Source of the DNA: Macrostomum hystrix
Lineage: Eukaryota > Platyhelminthes > Macrostomidae
Length of the DNA: 64,000 nt
Direction: 5' to 3'
Assembly: GCA_950097015.1 (NCBI GenBank)
Contig: CATNEN010000025.1
Location: forward strand, 868,001-932,000
Part shown: piece after piece, positions 22,701 through 31,972 of the stretch
How positions within the stretch are numbered: position 1 is the stretch's first letter
Layout: each line of letters opens with the position of its first letter
Notes under the pieces: generated by a model
The model's database searches: none
What the model was told of the DNA's origin: nothing
The model's input: only the letters and a program-made list of their open reading frames with translations
Position numbers and translations under genes: made by a program

Positions 22701-25411
22701 GTCATGCTGGTATATAATTAGTTGATTACACCTGCCCGAATCGGGCCAGATGTGCAGCCGTCACCACAGCCGCAGCTATTGCGCGGCGCATCTGAAGGCT
22801 GCGTACGGCTGTTCAGTCCATTGACTGGGGTTCGCCACACCTGCTCTCAATTACCCCCGGCTGATGCTGGTACCAGCTGGGTGAACTGAAGCAATGCAGA
22901 ATTAAGTGTCTTGCTATAGGTCACAAATTGTTCCAGCCGAGTCAGAATCGAACCCCAGACCTTTAAGTCATTAGAAAACAAGACTGGTAAACAAGCAGTG
23001 CAGTTAATCAGAAAAAAAGTAATTTGTATTGATGCTTACATGGCGTGACTTACCGAGGCTTCAAGACCCAATAAATAATTCCGTGTCTGCAGTCTTAAAT
23101 AGCATGCCTACAATGTGCTATTATGTATAGCCCACCTTTGAGCAGGCCTGTCAAAAATGTGCATATTTATGTCTGCATTTGTGCACTGCCTTGGTGGACA
23201 GTTTTATACTGCTAATAACTTTTACAAACTAGTTATATGTAACATTTCAATACGGATTCTGCTGGAGTCAAACAAACAGGTAGACAGGCTAGGACAGAGA
23301 GACAGAGTTTAAATATATGTTAACAGTAGGACTACCAATCCATTTTGCCGTCAGTTTTTATACCAAGGGGGAATTTGACTATTTTTGTGCTGCACCCGAA
23401 CGAAGCAACGCAAGCATGCTTCGTGTGCACACGAAACTCAAGAACACGGGCCAAATTTTTGTTGAATCAAGTCGCCAGACTGTCGAGATATTTAGGCCGA
23501 GGTTCTGATTAGGCCGAAGGTCGAAGAGCAAGTGTATTTCATGCACCCAAATAAACGAATTTGCACTGCGCCTCACTGCGGCCTTGCAGTTGCCAGCCCT
23601 TCAAAATTTATCAGCACGTCACCCGAATGTGCCTGCAACATCTCCGTCTTCGGTGGTCACGCACCTTGATCTAGACGGAGCTGCTGAACCTTCAACAAGT
23701 GGCACCAGTCAAATATGGACACCCTTGATGCAAATTTCTCCCATTTCGCTGATCAAGCCTCAATATGGTATGAAGCTTAACCACAGAACCCTCGCCTAGT
23801 CTGTCAACCAATCAGTCACCACCCAGACGCGGTCAGCACCGTCAGCAGAGTGCCTCCAGCTGGCTATGGAGTCCCTAGAGCGATTTTTCTAGTTTCTCTA
23901 ATAAAGCCTCGATATTGCCTAAACTCAACTATTACTCGTTTAATGTCCAGCAGCTCCGTCTAGATAAAGGTAGGTGACCACCAAAGTTGGAGATGACGCA
24001 GTCACATTCGAGTGACATGCTGAAAAATGTTTGAAGGCCTGGCAAGGTTGCACTGAGGCGCAGTGCAAATTCGTGTAGAGGGGTGTATGGGAAAAATCTG
24101 ACCTTCGGCCAGAACCGTTGAATATGATTCGACTTGATTCTTGTTTCAGAAGATGCGCAAGGGCCCGTGTTCTTGAGTTTCGTGTGCTTGCGTTGCTCCG
24201 TTCGGGTGCTAGTTCTTGGTAGTTCTACTGTTAACAGCTGAGTGAACTGAAGCAATGCAGAGTTCAGTGTCTTGCTAAACGATACATCTTGTTCCAGTGA
24301 TGTCGGACGAACCCCCGACCGATCTTCAAGTTGTGAGTCCGACTCTCAACCCACTAGGCTACAACCTCCTCGCCTAAAAATATAATTTGAATAGATGCTT
24401 ACATGGCGTGACTTACCGAGGCTTCAAGACCCAATAAATAATTCCGTGTCTGCAGTCTTAAATAGCATGCCTACAATGTGCTATTTTGTATAGCCCACCT
24501 TTGAGCAGGCCTGTCAAAAATGTGCATATTTATGTCTGCATTTGTGCACTGCCTTGGTGGACAGTTTTATGCCGGTTGCCTCTCGCACCACATTTATTTG
24601 GGGCGCAGCCGCGGAGAGATGGCTTGAGGGCTTGTCGTGCAATGTACGCCATTGAGGGCCAACCTCCAAGGCACAGTGAGAGTGTACACTGCCTGACGAT
24701 GAGAAAGTCAGGGCAAATGTACACACCTGTGTGAGAGAGTGCCTGCGTACAGTATCTGTGTGCGTGTGTGCTCAGGAGTCAGCGAAATGGGCAGAATTGC
24801 CTCCTCGCTGGCTGTGGGCCTACCGTCACGCCATTGCCGGCAGATTGTTATGCCATTGCCGGCAGCCCTCCTGCAATTATTATTATTGTTATTAATGATA
24901 ATTTAAAACTTAGAAACAATAAAAATCTGAACAGGGCGAAGCCGGAGTAGCCGAGGCGCGGGTTCGAGTCTACAACAATCTAGCCGCAACTCAGGTAAAA
25001 ATCTGCGCCTACGACGCCGCAATCGCCTCCTGCGACAGCGTGCTCAGCCTGCAGCCCGATAATATCAAGGCTCACTTTCGTAAAGGCAAATCTTTGGTTA
25101 GCAAAGGCGATCTACCCAATGGCCTGCGCTCTCTACGGGCCGCTCTGGAACGGGATCCGGATTCGCGTTTAGTCCAGAATGAGGTTGCCAAGGCGACGCT
25201 GGAGCTGAAGCGTCAGCAGGCTGCTAACACGGCTATGTACAGGAAGATGCTGGGATTGCGCGACGGAGCGGACAACGGCGGACGGCCCGGGCAGCAGCAG
25301 CAGCAGCGTCATGCTTCCTGGCTGCGCAGACACGCCTGGCTACTGGGAGCGGCAGCCAGTGTTCTAGTGTCCGTGACTGTGGCCAGTGCCGCTTACCGAT
25401 TCAATAGCTAA
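19727..25411 (+). CDS. FKBP8: FKBP8-like immunophilin (FKBP, TPR, C-terminal anchor)
   Basis: Three exons: 19727-19912, 21482-21898 and 24935-25411, phase 0 joins, 359 residues. An FKBP-type fold starts near residue 32 (DVLGNKRLWKKTLNEG) and runs to about 155 (PPGSVLHCTVTLL). TPR helices follow (about 165-285), including QPDNIKAHFRKGKSL, which is very close to FKBP8. Then comes AMYRKMLG, a basic stretch, and a C-terminal membrane helix at about 337-355 with a short basic/polar end. In vertebrates FKBP8 sits in the mitochondrial outer membrane and ER, binds Hsp90, Bcl-2 and calmodulin, and acts in mitophagy; its PPIase domain is non-canonical. Intron 1 is a 21-bp array; intron 2 (3 kb) contains a 37-bp array, SINEs, a foldback element and a dispersed repeat. 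Confidence 0.92.
19965..21430. repeat. Minisatellite, 21-bp unit, filling FKBP8 intron 1
   Basis: About 70 copies of GATTCTTAGGTTTATCTGTCT, with an interspersed variant (TCTAGGGGTTACTGGCTGAT). Each main unit has a pyrimidine-rich TTCTTAG|GTTTAT, that is an acceptor directly joined to a donor-like GT. The variant blocks recur at regular spacing, so there is higher-order structure. The array begins about 50 bases after the true donor (19913) and ends about 50 bases before the true acceptor. Confidence 0.95.
22075..22365. repeat. Minisatellite, 37-bp unit, in FKBP8 intron 2
   Basis: Seven to eight copies of a 37-bp unit containing GCCACCAGTTTGAGGGATAG and ATTTGACCTTGAGAATC. On the minus strand each unit contains CTCAAG|GTCAAA. 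Confidence 0.9.
22424..22560 (+). repeat. Unclassified dispersed repeat, copy 1
   Basis: TGGCGTGACTTACCGAGGCT, then CAAGACCCAAT, CCGTGTCTGCAGTCTTAAAT and AGCATGCC, as in copies 2 and 3. It diverges after CCCACTTTTCGAGCA. Confidence 0.8.
22720..22985 (-). mobile_element. SINE family A, reversed copy in FKBP8 intron 2
   Basis: On the minus strand it carries the B-box region (GGGGTTCGATTCTGACTCG), AAGACACTTAATTCTGCATT, CAGTTCACCCAGCTGG and AGTCAATGGACTGAACAGC, ending in GGCAGGTGTAATCA. The tRNA head is truncated near 22985. Confidence 0.8.
23041..23215 (+). repeat. Unclassified dispersed repeat, copy 2
   Basis: About 175 bp nearly identical to copy 3 at 24402, from TGGCGTGACTTACCGAGGC through ACTGCCTTGGTGGACAGTTT. 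Homology with copy 3 extends a little upstream (GATGCTTACA). Confidence 0.85.
23324..24230. mobile_element. TTAA-flanked foldback DNA element
   Basis: Both ends carry the same inverted terminus: CAGTAGGACTACCA at the left and, on the minus strand from the right, CAGTAGAACTACCA. Each is directly flanked by TTAA (23320-23323 and 24231-24234). Inside, long diverged inverted arms run about 23390-23695 and 23945-24215; the outer arm end reads CACCCGAACGAAGCAACGCA at the left and matches the complement of CGTTGCTCCGTTCGGGTG at the right. The centre has no transposase. TTAA duplication is characteristic of piggyBac-type transposition, so a non-autonomous piggyBac-like foldback is the best guess; a TAA/TTA-targeting family is an alternative. 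Confidence 0.7.
24231..24372 (-). mobile_element. SINE family A head fragment, reversed
   Basis: On the minus strand: AGGTTGTAGCCTAGTGGGTT, GTCGGACTCACAACTTGAAG, CGGGGGTTCGTCCGACATCA, then AAGACACTGAACTCTGCATT and CAGTTCACTCAGCTG. It breaks off exactly at the right TTAA of the foldback element. Confidence 0.75.
24402..24575 (+). repeat. Unclassified dispersed repeat, copy 3
   Basis: Near-identical to copy 2. Copies 2 and 3 are direct repeats flanking the foldback element and the SINE A fragment, about 1.36 kb apart. Confidence 0.85.
24577..24900 (+). mobile_element. SINE family B, head truncated, in FKBP8 intron 2
   Basis: Starts in the degraded head (TTGCCTCTCGCACC), then GGGGCGCAGCCGCGGAGAGA, GAGGGCCAACCTCCAAGGCA, AGAAAGTCAGGGCAAATGTA, CTCAGGAGTCAGCGAAATGG and an ATTATTATT tail near 24873-24897. 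The tail lies about 40 bases before the acceptor of FKBP8 exon 3. Confidence 0.88.
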
Positions 25412-25897
25412 ATGCTGGACTTACTCGTGTGTTTATCGTTTAATATCTTCTTATTATTGAACTATGTTTTTGAGCCTAGTTAGAAAAATCTTGAAACAAT
25501 GGATGCTTATTTTCCGAATTCCAGGTCTAAGTTGGTAACTTTGCTTTGAATATTACTACTTCATTTTGAATTATACATTATAATCTTATTGCTTTTGTGT
25601 CAATCTATTCTAACTTTATCTTTAACAAGCTAACATATTTGTTCACTGAAGAATGGAGACTAAAGATCGGGATTAAGACGACTATTGGGAGAGGAGATAC
25701 TGAAAGTTTAAGATTACTCGTTGCCCAGTGAAAATTTGTCATTTGCCATGCGCTAAAAACGATCTCACACGTTTAACTCTCGGAAAAGCTTCTGTCCAAT
25801 TAAATTTATTCAGCTATATATTCACTTAAAATGCCTAGCTGCGTTATAAATAAGCATGGTGTCGCCTGCCTGTGTTGCTGACCAATAGACAAGTACA

Positions 25898-25899
25898 AG

Positions 25900-25936
<37 letters not shown>

Positions 25937-25937
25937 A
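25898..25937. repeat. Compound dinucleotide microsatellite (TA)n(TG)n
   Basis: ATATATATAT directly followed by about thirteen TG repeats. Confidence 0.95.
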
Positions 25938-26734
25938 AGCTTGAGCCAAGTCGTTAATGTGATGATTTTTTTACTCGTCTGCTTCTAAATTCGTTCGATT
26001 TGCAATTGATGGTCTAATAATTTCTTGCTTTGAATTCATGAGTTATTTCTATAGTCCTAATACTGTGACACATGATTTTCTTCAATTCAGAATGAAACAC
26101 TCAAATTTGGTTGATCCAATATCAATAGCCATTCTCAGCTAACACTGACGAGACTGGTCCCTAATCAGTTTTTTTAATTACTTTAGCAGTTATAGTTGTG
26201 TTTTGCATTGATGCGATTACATATAGTAGTATATGTAGTTTGCCTTTGTTTCGCATTTTGTTTATTAATTAATTAATATTTTCTGCAATTTGCACGCGCC
26301 TAAGAACTGCATCACCCTTATATACTACTGTTGTGTCTTTTTCCATTGAAAATCAGATTTCTTCATTTAATAACATTCAATAAACACGCATGCTAATAAC
26401 GAGTAAAGTAAACTTTTAGGCCCACCATTTGTGAAATTCATTACTGGATTAACAGATTTCTTTTACTAATAATAACTACTAAATATATATCCTAGAAGTG
26501 AGTGAAGATCTTTTTGGAATATTCGGCCAATAGCATTGGTGTTTTCTGCGTTTTTATTAAAACATATTTATTGGCCTATACGAAAATATATAGGGTATAT
26601 TTTAGTATAGACAGTCAGTTTTAACTCTCGTAATTAAGTTTGTGATTTTTTAGTTGTGACAAATAAAATCCGTGGCAAGTCAAGAAACTGGCGAAACTAT
26701 CGATAGAAAAGATTCAGAATCATCCTAGTTGCTT

Positions 26735-27111
26735 CCGCATGGGGATTTGTGGCAGAGCGGTTAGCTCGTTTGCCTCCCACTCCAAGGTGCCTAAGTTCGA
26801 TTCCGCGGCAAGGCCACATTCATTTGTGGTGCAGCCGCGGAGAGAAGGCTTGGTGGCTTGTCTTGCAATTTACGCCGTTTCAGGGCCAACCTCCAGGGCA
26901 CAGCTAGTGTGCACTGTCTGACGATAAGAAAGTCAGGGCAGATGTACACACCTGTGTGAGTGTGTGCCTGTGTACAGTATCTGTGTGCGTGTGTGCTCAG
27001 GAGTCAGCGAAATGGGCAGAGTTGCCTCGCTGGCTGCGGGTCTAGTGTCACCAAATGATGTGCCATTAATGCCCGCAACCCTCCTGCAATTATTATTATT
27101 ATTATTATTAG
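26735..27111 (+). mobile_element. SINE family B, full-length copy
   Basis: tRNA-like head with A-box TGGCAGAGCGGTTAGCTCG and B-box AAGTTCGATTCCGCGG, linker CTCCCACTCCAAGGTGCC, body with GTGCAGCCGCGGAGAGAAGG, AGGGCCAACCTCCAGGGCA, CTGACGATAAGAAAGTCAGG, CAGTATCTGTGTGCGTGTG and AATGGGCAGAGTTGCCTCGC, and an (ATT)n tail at 27088-27111. The tail lies 37 bases before the acceptor of NCBP3 (27148). Confidence 0.9.
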
Positions 27112-27220
27112 TTGCTTCCGCAATTTAAAGTCAGTTTATTTATTTCAGATTCCAAGCGAAGCAAAGATTGCACAAAATTGTAACGAAATCCTATTTAAAA
27201 GAACGCGCCACTGAATTACC

Positions 27221-30200
27221 ATGGCCGCGGATTCCGCAGTTATGATACTGGATGCCGATTCCAATGATGACGAATTCTTTGACGCTCCGCCTGCTCCCGA
27301 CTCCGCTGCGAAGGCACTGCCAGCCAGGATTGGCGATCTAACAGAATCTGAGACTCGAGATTGTCGCGAAATGCTCAGCCTTCTGGAGAGTCGGCGAACC
27401 GGTCGACAGCAGCAGCAGCTGTACGAACCGCCGAAGGCTAGACAACGCCAGCAGCAGTCGGATGACACCGTCGGTGGCAGTGGCGATGGCGAGGGTAGAT
27501 CCTCGCCCCGACCGCCGCCGCCACCGCGTCGCCCACCGCCTCCACGTCGCCCGTTGCCACCGCGGCCAACAGAGTCAGTCATGACCCGCCTGACTAAATG
27601 CGAAAATCCCGACGAATTAAAACAGGCCGCTTACGCCGCTCTGGCCATCTCGCCGGGTGATTTGGCCGACCCAGACGAGCGTCGGCTGCGCCTCAACGCT
27701 GTCCATCTGCGCGGTGTGAATCGTATGACCACAGAAGAGATCTTTCGCTATTTTGGCGATATAGCGCCAGAATCAATGGAATGGATCGATGATTATTCTT
27801 GTAATGTGGCGTTTGTTGATCATGAGACTGCTCTGCGCGCTGTTCTGTCCGTTGCCGCCGACATTGAAACCGATACTAATGAAAAAGGGGAAGAAGATAA
27901 TGCCGTTGGTGACAAAGAGGCGACTGGAGACGAGGCTAAGCCTCCGAATGAACGTCGCCGGCGTCGCCGACGAGGCTCTTCATCGTCGTCTGCGTTGTCG
28001 CAGGCGGAGAAGCCGCCGGCTGACGATGCGGCATCCGATCAGCTCACAGACTCGGACGAGGACAACCAGATGAAGCGCCTGCCACCCGGACACTGGCTGG
28101 AGGCCAAGCCGCACCGGCGCTGTCGCTGTTTGCGAATCAGATTCGCTTTTAAATCCGATCGCAAAGTGAAGGGAGCCAATAAGAATTCGAAATACTATAA
28201 AAAGTACGGCAATCCGAACTACGACAATCTGCCTGGCCGCATATCCAAGTCTTATAGGAAGCGGGTGAACGCTGAGAGGCGCTTGCGCGAGACTGAGGCC
28301 AATGTCGACACGCGAGACGCCGTTCGGTCTAAGCGACGCCGACTGGCTAACGGCGGCGACGCCTCCGATGGCGCTGGCGAAGACTCTGACATTGACGATG
28401 CACGCGCCGAAGAGCCGGCCAGGCGTCGGCCGCTGACGTCGCTAAAGATGGTGTCGGACCAGCTAGCCGAGGGCGAACCCATCGATCACACTGGCGGAGC
28501 CGCAATCAGCAGCGAAGACGCTAGAAATCGCCTCCAGGAGCGTCGGAAGGCTCGACGAGGCGCTAAATGGAGCAAATCGGCTGCTTCGGCAGCCGCAGCC
28601 GCCGCCATCGCCGCTGTCACAGCTGGTCTGGATGTTGACGTTATTAGCGACGATGATGCGGACGACGGAGGCAATAATGACGACCTGCACGCCGACATTT
28701 CAAGACGCGGACGTCGGGGTGAGCGTCAGCATGTTTCTGACGCCGTTGATATATTGGCCGATATGGAGGAAGATGACGAACTCCTTGGTTGCCAATCAAA
28801 GTCACCAACGCCACAGAGAAATTCAGAAACAGCGGTGGCAGCTGTAAATGACAATGACGCCGACGGTGGTCCAGACGGCCGGTGGCAGTGCGACAAGTTC
28901 ATGGAGTTGGAGCACGACTTTATGCACGACCGACGCCGGGGTCGACGCGAAGCTGGCAGAGGCGACGTTGGCGGTGACGGTGACTTGCGTCGTCAGTTGC
29001 GTGGCCGGCAGCTTCAACAGCGCCGTCGGTCTGGCGATGCTGGCAGAGCGAGTCCCAAAGATTCGATGTCACCTAGGCGCAGATCAGCCGCTGGCGAAGA
29101 ACTCAGCTCGGCTGTTGTCGTGCCGTCCAAGGTCACCGCCGTTACCAAAGTGAAGATCGAAGACGACGGTCAGAACACACGTGCCGACGCTGAGCGTCGA
29201 GAAGAAGGAGGCCGCCGAGCTAGTCGTAGTCCGGAGGGCGCCGACAGGAGGAAACGACGCGATCTTGCGGAAACGGATCGGGATCGAAATCGGAACAGAG
29301 ATTGGGATCGTCGTCGAGATCGTGAGCAGAATCGCGACAACTCGGATGATCGGAACCGATACCGCGATAGAGTTCAAGATCGTGAGGCTGCTCGGGATCG
29401 CGACCGGTTCCAGGATCGGGATCGTGACCGGTTCCAGGATCGGGATCGTGACCGGATCCAGGATCGGGATCGTGACCGGTTCCAGGATCGGGATCGTGAC
29501 CGGATCCAGGATCGGGATCGTGACCGGTTCCAGGATCGGGATCGTGACCGGATCCAGGATCGGGATCGTGACCGGTTCCAGGATCGGGATCGTGACCGGA
29601 TCCAGGATCGGGATCGTGACCGATTCCAGGATCGGGATCGTGACGGGGATCAGGATCGGGATCGCAACTACAACAGACGCCGAAGCGGCAACCAAGACCT
29701 GGCCCAGCTGGCAGCCGCCAACTCGGACAGTCGCTACCGGGTCAAGCGCAACTACATTGAACGACAGCAACGGCGAGAGCAGCGCAGACAGCGATCTCTC
29801 ACTAGAGCCACAACGGCTACCCCGCCTAGGGAATTATCAGCTAGGGATAAATTCGTGCCTAGATTAGACGGTGGCAGCAGCAGCTCTTCTGACACATCAT
29901 CGTCTTCCTCCTCCTCTTCGTCGTCGTCTTCTTCATCTTCATCTTCATCATCGTCATCGGAGGCTGAAGACAATGACGCTCAGGATGAAGTCAAGAATAA
30001 ATTCAGCAATGCCGCCGCCATCGACGACGACCAGGCCATGCCGCCGCTGCCAACTGTGGGCGTCAGCAGCGTCGGCGTCAGCTCATCCGGTCAGCAGTAC
30101 GATCCTCTTATGGCTGGCCGGCGTAGATCATTGTCGATGTCATCCAATAGCTCGGCTTCATCGTCTTCTTCGTCGTCATCGTCATCGTCGGGCTCATCGT

Positions 30201-30283
30201 CCGGATCGTCCAGGTCTGGTTCGGCGTCGCCGCGTAAAAAAATGGCCGACGCCAGCGTTGGCGGCGAGCCGACTCGAGTTTAG
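27221..30283 (+). CDS. NCBP3: NCBP3-like nuclear cap-binding subunit
   Basis: Single-exon frame of 1020 residues (human NCBP3 is 620). Residues about 155-210 form the RRM-like fold with the family's signature WIDDYSCNVAF; residues about 297-348 hold the second conserved block (RFAFKSDRKVKGA, then YYKKYGNPNYDNLPG). NCBP3 binds the m7G cap with NCBP1 and helps poly(A) RNA export under stress, in the nucleus. The remainder is low complexity: poly-Pro (about 100-120), Arg/Asp repeats (about 690-820), and two poly-Ser runs near the C-terminus, typical of nuclear-speckle proteins. The Arg/Asp part is an expanded minisatellite. The start ATG has context ACCATGG; a shorter start is not needed. The poly(A) signal is near 30475. 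Confidence 0.9.
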   Translation: MAADSAVMILDADSNDDEFFDAPPAPDSAAKALPARIGDLTESETRDCREMLSLLESRRTGRQQQQLYEPPKARQRQQQSDDTVGGSGDGEGRSSPRPPPPPRRPPPPRRPLPPRPTESVMTRLTKCENPDELKQAAYAALAISPGDLADPDERRLRLNAVHLRGVNRMTTEEIFRYFGDIAPESMEWIDDYSCNVAFVDHETALRAVLSVAADIETDTNEKGEEDNAVGDKEATGDEAKPPNERRRRRRRGSSSSSALSQAEKPPADDAASDQLTDSDEDNQMKRLPPGHWLEAKPHRRCRCLRIRFAFKSDRKVKGANKNSKYYKKYGNPNYDNLPGRISKSYRKRVNAERRLRETEANVDTRDAVRSKRRRLANGGDASDGAGEDSDIDDARAEEPARRRPLTSLKMVSDQLAEGEPIDHTGGAAISSEDARNRLQERRKARRGAKWSKSAASAAAAAAIAAVTAGLDVDVISDDDADDGGNNDDLHADISRRGRRGERQHVSDAVDILADMEEDDELLGCQSKSPTPQRNSETAVAAVNDNDADGGPDGRWQCDKFMELEHDFMHDRRRGRREAGRGDVGGDGDLRRQLRGRQLQQRRRSGDAGRASPKDSMSPRRRSAAGEELSSAVVVPSKVTAVTKVKIEDDGQNTRADAERREEGGRRASRSPEGADRRKRRDLAETDRDRNRNRDWDRRRDREQNRDNSDDRNRYRDRVQDREAARDRDRFQDRDRDRFQDRDRDRIQDRDRDRFQDRDRDRIQDRDRDRFQDRDRDRIQDRDRDRFQDRDRDRIQDRDRDRFQDRDRDGDQDRDRNYNRRRSGNQDLAQLAAANSDSRYRVKRNYIERQQRREQRRQRSLTRATTATPPRELSARDKFVPRLDGGSSSSSDTSSSSSSSSSSSSSSSSSSSSSEAEDNDAQDEVKNKFSNAAAIDDDQAMPPLPTVGVSSVGVSSSGQQYDPLMAGRRRSLSMSSNSSASSSSSSSSSSSGSSSGSSRSGSASPRKKMADASVGGEPTRV
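29396..29660 (+). repeat. Coding minisatellite in NCBP3, 24/48-bp unit
   Basis: Eleven or so 24-bp units encoding DRDRDRFQ and DRDRDRIQ in strict alternation, so the higher-order period is 48 bp. Nucleotide identity between units is almost perfect, so the expansion is recent. Confidence 0.93.
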
Positions 30284-31972
30284 CCAGATTATTGTCAATG
30301 CAGCTTAGTGTTCTCCATGTGAGACTAAGTTAACCCAACCCACCCTAACTTTAACCTTTAGTCATCAGCTGCTCTTTTAACCACTAGAAATAGGTTGGTA
30401 TATATAAGAACAGCAAGTCTAGTGCAGTAGTTCACTGTAAATTTATACATAAATATATTTTTCATCTCATTTCAAATAAAAAACCAACTGTAAGCTAAAT
30501 GACACTTCCGGTCAGTGTAATGTCTTCTGACTCACTATTTTGTCGTATGTTTTTGTTTGTTTTCTTGTTTTCATTGGTTCGTTGTTAATCGTTTACAGTA
30601 CAATGCGGTTTGCGTTTGGTGTGTTTGGAATATGTATGATAATATGTAAGTAAAAACGGGTTAGTAAATTATTCTTACGTAAACTTAGATTTTAGTCCGA
30701 TAGGTTGCTTAGTATCTCTATATCTACACACACAACTGCCCCACGAAGCTCTCGACTGTCCCACTGAAACACCCACACTGCCCCTTGAGGCTCTCGACTG
30801 TTCACTGCAACACCCACACTGCACTTTGAGGCTCTCGACTGTTCACTGCAACACCTACACTGCCCCTTGAGGCTCTTAACTATCCCTGCCCGTGAGGCTC
30901 TCGACTGTCCCACTGCTTCACCCACACTGCCCCTGAGGCTCTCGACTGTCCCACTCCCACTGCTTCACCCACACTGCCCCTTGAGGCTCTCGACTGTCCC
31001 ACTGCTTCTCCCACACTACCCCTGAGGCTCTCGACTGTCCCACTGCTTCACCCACACTGCCCCTGAGGCTCTCGACAGTCTCACTACCTCACACACACAC
31101 TGCCCCTGAGGCTCTCGACAGTCTCACTACTTCACCCACACTGCCCCCGAGGCTCTCGACTTCCCCAGTCGATGAGGCTTTGACCTGTCCCACTGCAACA
31201 CCCACACTACCCCTGAGGCTCTCTACTGCAATACCATTTCTGCTCCGTGAGGCTTTTCTTGCATTTTTAGTTCAATAAATAAGCTACTTATTTATTTCCT
31301 TTGCAGGTTGCCTAGAAATAAAAAACACGTTTAAAATAGTAAAAAAAAGTTTTGTCGCTTGTAAGTTACTTTAGCAAGCAACGATTGTGCGTACCTGTAT
31401 TCATTTGCTGTCATTGCATTCATCGTGCTCTATTATCAATCCCGTCGATTGCTCTTCGTCTTCATCAATCAGGATTATATCGCCCATGGTTACTAAAAGA
31501 AGCACAATATTTCATGAATTTGTCATGTGCTGTTCCGCTTGAATCAATATGCCACTTAGCAAATCAACCGCTTCTGTGACAGCCATGCCAATAAATTAGT
31601 GAGCGTGTCTGGTCTATTCAACTCTAACTTGTGCACTAATACTTTGTTCTGAAACAAAACTTTTTTCTTTGCTAAGTAAATTTAACCTTCTGATGTGTTT
31701 GCGTGTGTCATCTTTCTTTTGTTACGAAATAAACATTTGCAAGGCAATTAAACTATATTTTTCAGCAAAAATATTTGGCTTTAGGATTTTGATAAAGCTT
31801 CTTTTTTGTTATTGGTTTTGTGCTTGTTTTTGCTCCGTTTCATCTTGCAATGCAAAGTTTGTGTCTCAATGGTCACATTGTTAGCGTTGTTGTAGGATTA
31901 AACAGTTCTATTGACTATATTCTTTTTTTATTAATTTCAGCTTTCAGCTACGGATTAATAAGTGCAGTAATT
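30284..31972. other. Intergenic with minisatellite
   Basis: Probable 3' UTR of NCBP3 with AAATAAAAAACC near 30474, then a ~42-bp array (30725-31260), then AT-rich DNA. The acceptor TTAATTTCAG ends at 31940, 32 bases before the next ATG. Confidence 0.55.
30725..31260. repeat. Minisatellite, ~42-bp unit, diverged
   Basis: About 12 units of variable length with the shared core TGAGGCTCTCGACTGTCCCA and CACCCACACTGCCCC. Units vary by small deletions, suggesting an older array. Confidence 0.9.

Larger units (their letters stand above)
25412..27220. other. Intergenic, AT-rich, with microsatellite and SINE
   Basis: Contains a compound (TA)n(TG)n microsatellite at about 25900-25937, AT-rich DNA with a possible poly(A) signal (CAATAAACA near 26386), and a full SINE B at 26735-27111. 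The acceptor TTTATTTCAG ends at 27148, before the NCBP3 start. Confidence 0.6.

Noticed and set aside
29084..29867. Two 228-codon frames overlapping NCBP3
   Set aside because: Shadows of the Arg/Asp coding repeat in NCBP3.
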